Shown piece by piece: positions 23,701 through 32,992 of a stretch of DNA of 64,000 bases; position 1 is the stretch's first letter, and each line of letters opens with the position of its first letter. The stretch lies in NCBI RefSeq assembly GCF_921293095.1, contig NC_060251.1, forward strand, positions 38,235,644-38,299,643, read 5' to 3'. The position numbers and the translations under genes were made by a program. Below the pieces are notes generated by a model. That model saw nothing but the letters and a program-made list of their open reading frames with translations, was not told where the DNA came from and ran no database searches. The DNA is from Ischnura elegans (lineage: Eukaryota; Arthropoda; Insecta; Odonata; Coenagrionidae).

Positions 23701-26700
23701 GCAACAGAATGTAGAAGAATAATCTGGTGTTTTCCCGTCGTATAAATGGAATGAAATATTCTTGGTTCGTACACCAGGTGAGTTTCTTACTTTCTATTGG
23801 AATTTCGACCACCGATTGGTTGGTCTTCATAAGAATTTCTTATTCCATTCGCTGTATTTATCCGATTGAGAGTACGTTACTAAGAGTTCTTTGAACAAAG
23901 CGTAGAGTACCTTATCCGGACAAGTCAAGCTCATGGTATTCAGAAATCTTGACGACCAACAATTTCGTGGTTGAAACGTCGATACAAATGGAAAAAATGA
24001 AGCGATGGAATGCCCGAGAACTGCTAATTTAACTGAATTTAGTTGGAATGATGAATGGGAGAGTGTCAGCTGGTTTTTAAATATAGGTAGTTTTTCCACG
24101 CATTACAATTAAAATACATCTTAACTGTTTGAGGAGCTTGAAAACGTTCGTTTTGAAGAGGGGTGCCTGCAGCATCTAAAATAAATTTGGCTTGTAATGT
24201 TAACCTTTGGCTTGTTATGTTAACAAACCATCTTCATATATCCCAGTAGTTAATTTAAATTTACTGTTGCAGTTTTTTTTAAGCGTGGAATGCTCAAATT
24301 TCGAGCGTCAGTCAGTGTAATACAATAGTAAGGACAGGGAGATTTCAAAGGTTCGGTATTTTTGGGTGTTTTTCTGTTTCAGAGGACGAAGGGAAAATTG
24401 AATTCTACTTTAGAAACAATAATAATATTCCAATGTAGCAAATACATTTTTTTATAATTGATTCTCATCTCCTAAGTACCTATAAAATTTCATGTAGGTA
24501 TGGATTAAGTCAACCACGCAAATTTTCAGGGTTTCTCTCCATGATGAGGCGGTGAAATGTTTTGCTGGAATTTTTATTAAATAAATATGCCTGGGAAAAA
24601 AATTAAGGTTCCAGATTCCGGAAAAAAGCATTTAACTCAACGCACGCATGAGATTTTAGAGTTTTCGATGTTATTTCGACAAAGTTTTGAACTTTTTTTG
24701 CAACTGGCAACCCACAAATTATCAAAAATGCATGAAGTGGAAATTAGCTTTTTAACACGCCTCTAAACCAAATATTTTAAAAGCAAGCATTTCTTTTGAT
24801 TATCTTTATATTTTATTAATTATATTATATTAATAATATTATGGAAGTCATAGTACTAATTTTTCATTAACAAAAGGGCTTATTTATTAAGCATTCTTAT
24901 GCATGGGTATTCGTTTCAAAATTTTGCATTAAAATTGGTTAAATCTAAACGTTTAGGGCTCTGGGAACAATGTTTACTATTACTAAATAAAGAAATTCTG
25001 CTTATCTGAAACCCTGCCACTATATACCACTACTCAGAGTAAATTTGATCCGAGAATTAAGTCATTTTTCGGCCCACTTTACACTAAATAGGGAAGTGTT
25101 GTCTTAAGTGGGCATAGCGGTTGGCAGATGATCGAAGGGATCCGTTGTAAGACCTCAAGTGAAGCCTTGGGACACCCCAGAATTAATCCTCGAAGCGTGA
25201 GGTGGCCCGAGGAAAGAAACTCCTCTAACCCTGAATGTTTGTTATGTTACACATTTGTGGCTAAGTCCGGGGTGAGCTTTACCCTCCCCTATCAAAGTCA
25301 ACCTTTGGTTTGAATCACTGGGTGAGTGAGCGGCCATGCATTATTATTATTAAAGTATTCTACCAATTAAGGTAGGTTTGCATGGAGTATTTAAGATGTA
25401 ATCTAACAGTCTCCCTTCATCGACTTCCCTCTTCAATTCATAATTAGGCCTACTCCCTTTCATTCTATCCATGAATCCTGTTCTCTTCCTTCCTCTCCCT
25501 CGTTTATCCAACATTCAAGGTACCATCTTACATTCTACTACTGTTTTCAACATCCCCTCCTTGCTAAATACTAGCTCCATCCATACCTTCTTTCTCCTCC
25601 ATATCTCAACCAGAAACAGTCTCTCCTCACCCACCATGTCCAGCACTTCGTCGCTCCTCCTCCTCTCCGTCCAATTCACTTTATCCATTTTTTCTCAACT
25701 CTCACATCTTGAACGCCTCCAGTCTTTTCTCGTCCTCCTTCCTAAGCGTTCATGTGTCCGTATCGTAAAGCACTACTTTCAAAATCAGTCTCTTTGCTAA
25801 CCTTTTCTTTAAATTTATACATAACAATTCTCTCATAAGATCCTTCCTGTTAATGAAGGGCTGCTTTGCGAACGCAGTTCTCTTTCTGATATCATTACTG
25901 CTGTATCCGTTTCCCTCTAATGTGCTTCCTAAATAGATGAATTGTTCTACCTGCTTAAGTTTTTCCCCACCTACTTTTACCTTGAGTCTCATATACCGTG
26001 GTCGCGATGCTTTACTTAACCGCATACCCTGGTCTTCTTGTGATTAATCCTCTTCCTATATTCCTCGCAGCACCTGTGTAACGCAACCACTACAGGCCAC
26101 AGCCCCCTCGCTGACTGGCTAATCAATACATAATCAACCGCGAACCTCACTGGTTTTTACATAATTCCTCGCAATTTTACTCCAGCTACCAGATCATCCC
26201 ACGTTTCTCTTACCATCTCCTTAGCATACACGTTAAAAACCAGAGGGGATAGAGGACATCCTTGCAGCACTCCGCGGTCAATGCTTGCCTACCTTAATTT
26301 TCCGTTTGCTACCCTCACTTGCGCAGTCTGGCCCATAAATAGATTACGAATTAGTCGCCTTATCCTCCAATCAACTCCTATTTTCTTAATAATAGCCATT
26401 AATTTTACCGAGTCTACCCAGTAAATAATTTTTCAAAATCCACGAAGCAGGCATACACGTCCCTGTCATATTCCTAAGTTCCTCCCCACCGTGGACCTCA
26501 TTTTCGCTATAGCATCTCGAGTTGACTTTCCACTTTGGTCCCCCTTGGTCTTCTTGTGATTAATCCTCATGTCATATTTGAATAATTTATTTCTGGATCG
26601 GACTTACCTTAACTATGAGATCGATTTTCTTGAGGGAGAAGAGGTCATCCGTTGCGGTTCCCGACTGCATGTAGTTCTGCGCCGTGGCTCGTCCTATCAG

Positions 26701-26784
26701 CAGCAGAAAGGCGAAGCCAAATCGGAGCGACAACTTTTTGCCCTTCGCATTCGGCGGGGCGATCCCGCAAGAGCTTTTCTCCAT
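14638..26784 (-). CDS. Gene A: phospholipase B1-like GDSL/SGNH hydrolase, 444 aa, 7 coding exons
   Basis: Predicted secreted phospholipase B/lysophospholipase cleaving fatty acyl esters of phospholipids (family knowledge). Exons, 5' to 3': 26784-26608, 23674-23407, 20388-20162, 19507-19348, 18785-18631, 16253-16067, 14798-14638. They sum to 1335 nt with one open frame and GT-AG at every intron. The start ATG is in a GCCACCATGG context. Residues about 20-35 form a hydrophobic signal segment ending ATAQ. PTSVHKLRPGDID is followed by the nucleophile block with Ser122 (AMGDSI). TLPNIIKVFNP and LNVAVPG come next. GHNN (231-234) replaces the usual GxND but keeps the oxyanion Asn. Asp380 and His383 (DCHH) complete the triad. 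AIQLWNNM and the VGNK tail close it. The length fits a single-domain insect enzyme rather than the four-repeat mammalian protein. Gene B is its upstream tandem paralogue. Confidence 0.9.
15181..15300 (-). repeat. tRNA-derived SINE or tRNA pseudogene
   Basis: The minus strand carries a B-box GGGTTCGAATCCC preceded by an A-box-like TGGTGTAACTGA at tRNA spacing. The trailing AAATATTT matches the plus-strand partner at 15640-15790. No complete cloverleaf with a CCA-type end is evident. Confidence 0.6.
15640..15790 (+). repeat. tRNA-derived SINE, inverted partner
   Basis: Contains ACCGGCAAACAAGAAATC, then the B-box CGGGTTCGAATCCCGGC and an AAATATTTTT tail. The same module is found inverted at 15181-15300. 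Both lie in intron 6 of gene A. Confidence 0.6.
16067..16253 (-). CDS. Gene A exon 6 (block V, catalytic Asp/His)
   Basis: From acceptor TTTTCCAG to donor GAAG|GTGATT, 187 nt, ending in phase 1. Encodes GRYDGREYFTVELQPF and TPDCHHLSQRG. In DCHH the Asp and the fourth residue His occupy the family's DxxH positions. Confidence 0.93.
16528..16556 (+). ncRNA. Hammerhead-like core motif (degenerate)
   Basis: CTGAAGA, one unpaired A, then stem GAAGC/GCTTC, then GATA where GAAA is expected. Penelope-like terminal repeats are known to carry hammerhead ribozymes. The extra base and the changed GAAA argue against activity. Confidence 0.3.
16588..17124 (+). pseudogene. Penelope-like linker and GIY-YIG domain
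   Basis: The frame reads KKIFPLLPRITYKRPPNL, then PCNRPRCKTCKIF and, further on, TNIIYLLQCNFCPAFYIGQ. This is the order typical of Penelope-like proteins: basic linker, CxxC-type cysteines, IIYLL then Y-I-G, followed by an arginine and NNHR. The frame is open to the stop at 17122-17124. In an intact element this is the target-nicking endonuclease end of the protein. Confidence 0.8.
17214..17242 (+). ncRNA. Hammerhead-like core motif
   Basis: CTGATGA, one A, then stem GTAG/CTAC with a CTACAA loop, then GAAAGTC. The CUGANGA and GAAA boxes are intact, but one extra base precedes stem II. It lies just 3' of the GIY-YIG frame. Confidence 0.4.
17326..17812 (+). mobile_element. CR1/L2-type LINE 3' end
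   Basis: Translation gives ASKLWNDLP, then a FKKRIVTHLL-like block, then a stop. The pattern LWN-LP ... FK ... LL is the usual C-terminus of CR1/L2/jockey-group LINE proteins. A 3' UTR follows and ends in ATT/TAA repeats at about 17785-17812. It is 5'-truncated and lies in intron 5 of gene A. Confidence 0.65.
18030..18255 (-). mobile_element. LINE 3'-terminal remnant
   Basis: The minus strand encodes GKKGKGRPRMSYIGQVIKD and then KKYVAMKRL with a final ESNQS and stop, the same tail as the plus-strand remnant at 861-1200. A short ATG/ATC-rich tail follows the stop. Confidence 0.75.
18631..18785 (-). CDS. Gene A exon 5
   Basis: From acceptor TTATTTTCAG to donor GAATTG|GTGAGA, 155 nt. Completes an Asp codon with exon 4 and encodes the Cys-rich FCACMY segment, then a helical YQKAEEEL end. 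The acceptor was chosen because the homologous exon of gene B has the same length and phase. Confidence 0.85.
19348..19507 (-). CDS. Gene A exon 4 (block III, GHNN)
   Basis: From acceptor TTTTTACAG to donor CTAG|GTAAGC, 160 nt, ending in phase 1. Encodes LVTMFIGHNNIC, then the LDYLYDNVPRVFVNI block typical of phospholipase B1 proteins. Confidence 0.93.
20162..20388 (-). CDS. Gene A exon 3 (block II)
   Basis: From acceptor TTTCACAG to donor TGGAAG|GTATAT, 227 nt, ending in phase 0 after the conserved DWK. Encodes QATWREITTLPNIIKVFNP and LNVAVPG. Confidence 0.93.
20826..20940 (-). repeat. tRNA-derived SINE or tRNA pseudogene
   Basis: The minus strand has B-box GTGGTTCGATTCCCGG with an A-box-like TAGTGGACTGC upstream, and the anticodon-arm region is degenerate. 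It lies in intron 2 of gene A. Confidence 0.55.
21157..22530 (+). mobile_element. hAT (ZMYM1-like) transposase relic
   Basis: A hAT-like terminus CAGGGCTGGATTTACC at 21157 precedes a heavily frameshifted coding relic. Recognisable pieces, in several frames, are a region about 21480-21900 resembling the middle of ZMYM1-type transposases and the dimerisation end at about 22250-22520. That end reads YPNVKIA, then SGERSFS, then LLAIEKDV and INEFAEKKTRR. Many stops make it non-functional. The right end is not resolved. Confidence 0.6.
22726..22775 (-). mobile_element. Helitron 3' terminus
   Basis: The minus strand ends with a GGCG.../...CGCC hairpin around ACGAAGT, then GAGTCGG and CTAG followed by host T. 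This matches the CTRR-ending 3' end of Helitrons and resembles the complete element ending at 27795. No 5' end was found, so the element extent to the right is unknown. Confidence 0.6.
23407..23674 (-). CDS. Gene A exon 2 (block I, nucleophile Ser)
   Basis: Runs from acceptor ACACAG to donor GGCG|GTAAGT, 268 nt, ending in phase 1. Carries TYPPED, the conserved TSVHKLRPGDID and the AMGDS nucleophile motif. A short LINE-like tail lies at about 23310-23370, just beyond the donor. Confidence 0.92.
23675..25338. other. Part of gene A intron 1, nothing recognised
   Basis: AT-rich intron sequence with short unmatched frames only. A GC-richer block at about 25120-25330 may be repeat-derived. Confidence 0.4.
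25340..26567 (-). mobile_element. LINE ORF2 remnant with TAA-type tail
   Basis: The minus strand reads as degenerate reverse transcriptase from KSTRDAIAKM, through CLLRGF (fingers/palm), a LIRNLFMGQTAQVRVANG block, RGVLQGCPLSPLVFNVYA, then RFAVDYVLI at the FADD-box position (Asp-Asp lost) and VEQFIYLGSTLEGNG. Stops and frameshifts are numerous. It ends with TAATAATAATAAT at about 25339-25353, a tail type of I/CR1-like LINEs. Its 5' end stops about 40 bp from the donor of gene A exon 1. Confidence 0.8.
26608..26784 (-). CDS. Gene A exon 1 (start and signal peptide)
   Basis: Fifty-nine codons from a strong initiation context to the donor AAG|GTAAGT. A basic N-region (KGKK) precedes a hydrophobic stretch rich in L, F and A ending ATAQ, as in a cleavable signal peptide. 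The phase-0 end joins exon 2 directly. Confidence 0.75.
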
Positions 26785-27794
26785 GGTGGCATCCAGCGAC
26801 TGACGACTTCGCTCGAAAACCCGCCCGAAATACAAGTTTACCTTGTGCTGCGGGATGTTGTATTGCAGTGGGCAAGTGGCCACTACGGATGAGGAAATTG
26901 GGACACGGCCGAAGGCCTCTACGTTTTCGGCAGGTAATATCGATAATGTGCCGATAATTATGGCAGTGATGCTTCAGGAGGTACTGAGGGATCAACTACG
27001 TAATGAACGCCTTTTCAGTTTGACAGTATGTGTGTATGAACGAAGAGTCAATATAATTTTCGACAAAATGTTTCATTTCGAATTTTTAAGTAAATTTCTT
27101 TTTATGCTTTATCACAAAATTTTTGGAAGAAACTTGTCCTAAAAAATTTCTTCTTTTCTTATTCGGTGAGAAAATTTTCTCATTGGCTTGAAACGGCTAT
27201 AGGAGTCTTAGAGGCGGAACGTATCAAATGTCAGGGAAATTAAGGGATTACGGTGCTATAGGGACGATACGTTTTTCCAGATGAATCACTTGGAGTTTAG
27301 CGCAATTTATCGCAATTTAGCGAAATTAGACTCAGAATTTTGGGATGTATTATTAAACCTCTCGCTAAATAAAATAAAGAACGATATATTTTATTACATA
27401 CATTTTAGTTTTTATCTTATCTTTCTCCTTGCAGTGATAGCGACATATTATGGATATATGTTCGATATTTCGTATTTTGAATTCGAATGGTGGGTTAAAA
27501 TGACGGATTTTAAGGAAGGATATCCGTCTGTTCCCATTCCAAAATTGAACTTTCATCTTTCATCTGTGATGGTGTGAAACGATTAGCTGATAGGAGTATT
27601 GATTTGAGAGATGCGTCAAACTATTCTTCTGACTTCTGTTGAAGATTTTTTGCGCGGTGTGGTCAATTACGGCCGATGAAAGAAATATACTTTCACTACT
27701 CCACATACTTTGATAGCAGGTCAATACTGAGCAAGCGAGTACTTGCTTACTTAGTAGAAATTAAAAAAGGAAATATTATAAATTTATATTTATA
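26785..27794. other. 5' flank of gene A, no second gene recognised
   Basis: The first 150 bp upstream of the gene A start are somewhat GC-rich and probably hold the 5' UTR and promoter. I see no convincing TATA or initiator. A short LINE-tail-like stretch lies near 27580-27650. The 98-codon frame at 27281-27577 has no recognisable domain. Confidence 0.4.
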
Positions 27795-28063
27795 CTAGCT
27801 GACCCGACAGACTTCGTCCTGTCAAAAAAATTTGTAATGTGGCAGTGTTTTGTTCCTACCTTTTTTATATTCTTTGCAAAAAATTATCCTGAACAGAACC
27901 GTCACCCTGGTAATAATTCGGTGTGAATTAAAAATAATTAAATAAAACACTATAAGCATTTAAAAGTAAGTAATTTTAATCATGTAAATCATAATTATTA
28001 ACAAAAAAAAATCAGTTCTATTTTCATTGTAGTGCTTTGTGATAAACGATGTTTTTTGTTTGA

Positions 28064-28966
28064 TTACCTGGCGCATAGACAAACAAATCTGATGGTTTTC
28101 CAATACGGGAACAGGCAACATACAATTGAGAAACATAGGTTTTCCAAATTAATACCACAAACACTTAATGATTGCCCCTGGGACTTGTTTATGGTCATAG
28201 CAAAAGCAAGCCTCACTGGAAACTGTAGTCGTTTAAACTCAAATGGCACATCAGTCGGAATCATTGGGATGCGCGGTATGAGAACATCTTCTCCTTTATA
28301 CTTTCCTTTCAATATAGTTGCTTCTATCACGTTGTTTAGTAGTTTTTTTATCGCTAACCGTGTGCCGTTGCAAAGGCGCGGTTGGTTGATATTTCGCAAC
28401 ATTATAATTACCGATCCAACCTTTAATTGAAGATTGTGAGGTGGCAATCCTGGCAAATCCAGCGAGTTTAAAAATTCCGGTGGATAGTTAACTACATCGT
28501 CTTGGTTAGTTGCCGAATCAACTGATTTATATATCCTCGATTCGCCTGTAATTTGTTCTTGAATTTTGAAATTTAATTCATTTACATCAATGTGTTTTGC
28601 AGCCAATATAGCTCGTTCGCTTAACCAATCATGGTTTCTGTAATTTTGAGCAACATCTGGAAATACCTTCTGAATGAGTTCTTCTTTTGATTGAGTTAAA
28701 TGACAAAAACTTTGAGGAAAGTTAATGCATCCAGTCAACATGTCAATAGGAAAATTGCCATTACCAATGTCAATGAGTTGTTTAGAGAATATGTTTCCAG
28801 ATTGGTCATTTTGCAACTCAACACGCATATTCTTGCTTAAATGAAGTACTTTGACATATTTCCACAAATTGGATGACTTTAGACATGCGTTGAGTTCATC
28901 AGCTGGCGTTGATCGTGGAATCACCGGCAATGTTTGACGAAAATCTCCTGCTAATAAAATCATTGC
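28064..28966 (-). pseudogene. Helitron Pif1-like helicase C-terminal half
   Basis: About 300 codons are open. Motifs in order are GGAMILLAGDFRQTLPVIP (helicase motif II/III region), a long middle ending VGSVIIMLRNINQP, and FAMTINKSQGQSL (motif V/VI region) before VCGINLENLCFS. After that a frameshift or deletion destroys the C-terminus. The Walker A region is absent. In intact elements the protein unwinds DNA during rolling-circle transposition. Confidence 0.88.
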
Positions 28967-29390
28967 ACCACCTAATCGGTTCTGATTGTATGGAATCTGT
29001 TCCTATTCCTGAAACCAATGAGTACAATGGCTCTGGTGGTAGATTCAATGGTATTAATTTCACTTTACCATTTGCGCAACACAATCCATTGGCTTCGTTT
29101 TTGTATTTTAATGCTTTACAATGTGAGCAAACCGAGTTCATAGAACCAATAACAACACATTGGTAGTTACTGTAGTCAATTGACACATCGTAACTGAAAG
29201 CAGCTCGATTCAAATTTGCGCGATTATTAGTTGAAAGTCGTGCTCGCGCTTCACGTGTTTGTGATATCCTAATTCTTTCATGTTCATTTCGGTCGTCACG
29301 TTCTTGTGCAGTACGATTAGATCAGTAATTAGCTTGGTTTGTAGCATTTCGTGTTCTTCTACTTAAATTGCCTCGTCTTATAGGAGGCAT
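28960..29390 (-). pseudogene. Helitron protein N-terminal fragment
   Basis: Begins MPPIRRGNLSRRTRNA and continues with an arginine-rich stretch, then VCSHCKALKYKNEANGLCC and GKVKLIPLNLPPEPL, the usual cysteine motif before the Rep domain of animal Helitrons. One early TGA interrupts it. The frame stops being Helitron-like near 28965, where it abuts the helicase fragment in a different frame. Confidence 0.8.
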
Positions 29391-30167
29391 TATTAAAATA
29401 TTGTGTCACATGCAATAACTTTTTTTTCATAGGTAGATAACAAAACACTGCAAACAAAACAAAAGCACACTCAGTAGAGTATAACAGAAAATCCAAGAAA
29501 AACAACACCGGCAAAGGCGGCAAATCGACATTGACAGTTGTTTTTTTAATTTGTTTTTTTTTTAAATCTGATATGACTTGAAGTCAAATCCTTTAAAGCC
29601 ATACCAATGTTTTATTTTTTTTTGTCGCCTGCCGAAAGTAAAACAAAAGAAATAATATCGCGAAGCCAACCAAGTTGTTATTATTATATTTTGTGACTAT
29701 TCAATTTGGTCGGGTCCGCGATCACTATTTTTTAGTTTCGGAACGCGACATTAAATCCTCCAACGACGTATTCTGTGCTCCAACGCACACACGCACACTG
29801 TTTTGATAGATATGATTGAATTTGAACTTTGCATAGCGGTAAGAAAGTGCAAATTTACTTTTTGACGTTAGGAACACACCTAAATTTCTTAGATAACAGT
29901 GAGTGCTTGTAATTTAATATGAACTTTATATAATAATAACAATAAAGCTCAAATTGATTCTACGTTTTAGTTTGAAAACGTTTGTATGTGAAAAAGAAAA
30001 GGGCTGTTTTTAGGGTTTTCCCGGCAATTATTCGATTTTTTCTCGCCGTAAGAACCATCCTTGGACTTCAACGAACATTAAAAAAAAAAGAATTGGCCAA
30101 ATTGGTCCAGGCGTTGTTGAGTTATGCGCTTACCAACACATTTTGCGATTCATTTTTATATATAAGA

Positions 30168-30956
30168 TATATTTCCATATTTCTCTCCTATGGAAACCAA
30201 CTGCATGCCCAACTCATGGTTAAGCGAGGCAAGAGTATTTCTAGTGCTAACAAATTTTCTCATTATATACGGCTCTTAGCACATCGAATTGTAGCTTATA
30301 CGATTATGTATCTAACATTTACGCGCTATTTATTATTTATTTAACTTGCCATCGTTACTAGAATACCGGAGAATAATTTACTTTGAGAGAAGTTGAACTT
30401 TCATTAAATAGACAATATTCGCGGGAACACTTTTTTGAATCATAGTACATTGCTTATGCTATGGGAATACTAAATATAAATTGAATTAATAATCTGTTGG
30501 AAGGGATTACATTTTTTTCAAGGAGCGTCTTATGAGGCTAATTTTGGTCTACTATCTCGATGCAAAAGGAGAGTATTTTTCTCGTTTCCTGCTCGTGAAG
30601 CTTGGCAATGACCATTGTGATAGCTTATTTATCTAATTTTTAATTCACTTTTGAGGGAGTATCAATGAAACATTGAACGTATAAGAAACATATCTTCGTA
30701 GATAACTCAAGTAATACATTTCTGCTGGAAAGTTTCATAATAGATGTAGGCACTGCCGACGAGTACACACCGCGCCGCGCCGCCGCTGCCGGCGCAGCTG
30801 AAAATAAAGTATGTGTCTAACAGGATATGATTGGTACTATATTAATTATTCAATACTAAATCGTTTTTTTGCACTTCTTAATCCTTGGACCTAAATTTTC
30901 AACAGCTGGTGGATGCTAGTCCACGCCACTAAAATTGCCCGCTGGAGCCGCCGCCA
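30168..30956. other. Intergenic, nothing recognised
   Basis: AT-rich except for the GC-rich stretch CGCGCCGCGCCGCCGCTGCC near 30770. No gene seen. Confidence 0.4.
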
Positions 30957-32295
30957 CACAGTGGTCCGAAATTGGAAAAAGTCGGACAAGAGTCCAAGAT
31001 GGCTTTTTTTGAGATAGAGACTTAAAAATTAGCGTAAATACTCAAACTCTATTGCCAATTATGGATATACATGCCATTTTTACATAAATTTGATCCGTTG
31101 CTGAGATACAGCAGCTCAAACATGAGAATTTTTTTTCAAAAACGCGCGCGATCTCGCTTTTCTCCGAAAATCTTTGAAATTTGAGCTGGTGGTGTTGCGG
31201 TGAATCATTTTTATGGAATAAAAAACACAATGTTCCTTTGACCGGATTCTTTGGCTGTATTATCCATTATTTTTGAAGATTTTGGTTCAAATCTACATGG
31301 TTTTACAACACAGAATGGCGTACCCATTTTTAGTGTGAAATTTGAAATAAAGTAGACATTATCTTTCGTTTACGAAATATATAACTCGGGAAATTTGTAT
31401 CACAGTGTAAAGTAGAAATTTCTGAAGAATACTACGAAAAAATCTCGGAAAAAAGTGTGCGACGAAGGAAATGAGGGCAATTTTCGACTGCGCGGCAAGG
31501 CAGAGCTACGCGACGCGGGACCTTGAGGCTCGGTAACTAAGGTCGATTTTTTTGAGAGATAATTCTCAAAAATCGTCATTTGAAGCATGGCACATAGTCA
31601 GTATTGGCCTAAAAGACTATTACCAGGATAATGTATCGATCTACTTGACCATTTAACGCTCTACTCTAGTGAAGATGGTAGGATAGAATTTTTGTTCGAT
31701 CCATTTTACGTATAAGAAGTATACTTCGGACATTGAAGTATTGTTAAGATAAGTCGGAATGCGAAAGAAAGAGAGTAATAAAAAGTTTCTGGGAATGGCA
31801 GCAACCTTTGCTATCCCTTCCCTACTCTTCTTTTTCTATCCTCGAAGAGGTGGGTCGCGCGGAAAGGAACGTTTTATTACGACGCACAGCCCCAGACGGT
31901 ATTTGGATTCCTCCACAATGGGTTTCCTTTCCCCGGAAGAAATACATGTCATCTTGCAGTTTCATATCAAATCTTTCCCTAATTAAATTTGTTTATGTTG
32001 GATTACCGAAAGAGAAATTTTCCCTTGTCAGGTTAACTTCAAATTTACCATGTTAAAATAATATATGAATTATAAATCCAAAGAGATAATAATTTTCACT
32101 CTCATTTTCCTAAAATATTACCATATCGAAGAATATTGGTCAAATGGAAAAAGGATCGGATCAAAATTATGTAAAATGGCGTATACACCCATAATTGGCA
32201 ATCATTTATGAGTATTTACGCTAAGCTTTAAGTATCTATATCAAAAAAAGCCATTTTGGACTTTTGTCCGGCTTTTCCGATTTCGGAGCACTGTG
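30957..32295. mobile_element. Transib-like non-autonomous element with CACAGTG termini
   Basis: Inverted repeats of about 150 bp begin CACAGTGGTCCGAAAT on the left and CACAGTGCTCCGAAAT on the right (read inward). The flanks are CGCCA and CGCCG, a near-identical GC-rich 5-bp target duplication. Transib elements, relatives of the RAG1/2 recombinase, use CACWRTG-type ends and GC-rich 5-bp targets. No RAG1-core-like transposase is visible in the 1 kb interior. Family is inferred from ends and target. Confidence 0.65.
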
Positions 32296-32508
32296 CGCCG
32301 ACAAGTTTTTAATGTTGGCGCCTTTATATTTCTTTGACAGCCACATTTAAAAAATGTAGTGCTTAAACCCCACTCGTCGCTTACCTTCGGGCACGGTAAA
32401 GTGCACCCTCCCTGTAGGGTAATTCTTATTCCTATTAAAAATGACCACAGTCGGAGAGCTACGAGATCTTCAAATGAATCGTTCATTCAAATATTCATTG
32501 CTCTAGGC

Positions 32509-32691
32509 CAGCGGTTCCCAAAGTGGGGGTCGCGACCCCCAAGGGGGTCGTAGGCCGTTCGGAAAGGGGTCGCGAGATACTAATAATATGGTGAACAATG
32601 TACTTAAACTTGGACGACCATTTTTAGGGGGTCGCGGCTAAAAAGAATGAGCTAAAATGGGTCGCGGAAAGAAAAAGTTTGGGAACCGCTG
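32509..32691. mobile_element. hAT-type MITE, 8-bp target duplication CTCTAGGC
   Basis: Perfect inverted ends CAGCGGTTCCCAAA / TTTGGGAACCGCTG are flanked by identical CTCTAGGC on both sides (32501-32508 and 32692-32699). The duplication fits the hAT nTCTAGAn-like preference. The 183-bp interior with repeated GGGGTCGCG has no coding capacity. Confidence 0.95.
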
Positions 32692-32761
32692 CTCTAGGCA
32701 ACAACTATGACGCAACGGAAATGAACCGTTCTCATGGAAACGGATCTTTTAAAGTGAGCTG

Positions 32762-32986
32762 TTACTCGCGCGCTGCTTGCGGCCAGCCACTGCATGACAG
32801 ACAATGCTCGTATTTGGCTAAATCTGTGACGTCTAAATTCGGAAATACGGAATAAATTGTCCCAATTAGAAGGGTGGTAGGCTGATTCCTCTGAACATCA
32901 GGATGCAATTTTTCTATTGCCAATGTAGGTACATGGTAGCCTCCATTCGTCCACTTAAAACTCCACATCCATCTCATTGCCTTTAC
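32762..32986 (-). other. Possible terminal exon, function unknown
   Basis: A 75-codon frame ends at a stop at 32762-32764 and follows an acceptor-like ATTTATCCTCAG. It encodes RWMWSFKWTNGG and, later, LDVTDLAKYEHCLSCSGW. I do not recognise the protein and find no partner exon, so it may be chance. Confidence 0.15.
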
Positions 32987-32992
32987 CTGAGG

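Larger units (their letters stand above)
27795..30167 (-). mobile_element. Helitron with both termini, internally deleted
   Basis: On the minus strand the 5' end reads TCTTATATATAAAAATGAAT after a host A. The 3' end is a GACAG...CTGTC hairpin, then GGGTCAG and CTAG before a host T. These are the 5'-TC, 3'-hairpin-CTRR and A|T insertion rules of Helitrons. Inside is a joined N-terminal and helicase remnant. The Rep (HUH) nuclease region and the helicase Walker A part are absent, so the 2.4 kb element is non-autonomous. Confidence 0.85.

Noticed and set aside
26569-26995. Several overlapping frames on both strands around gene A exon 1
   Set aside because: Only the minus-strand frame with the signal peptide, strong start context and phase-0 donor fits; the others are shadows of this GC-rich exon.
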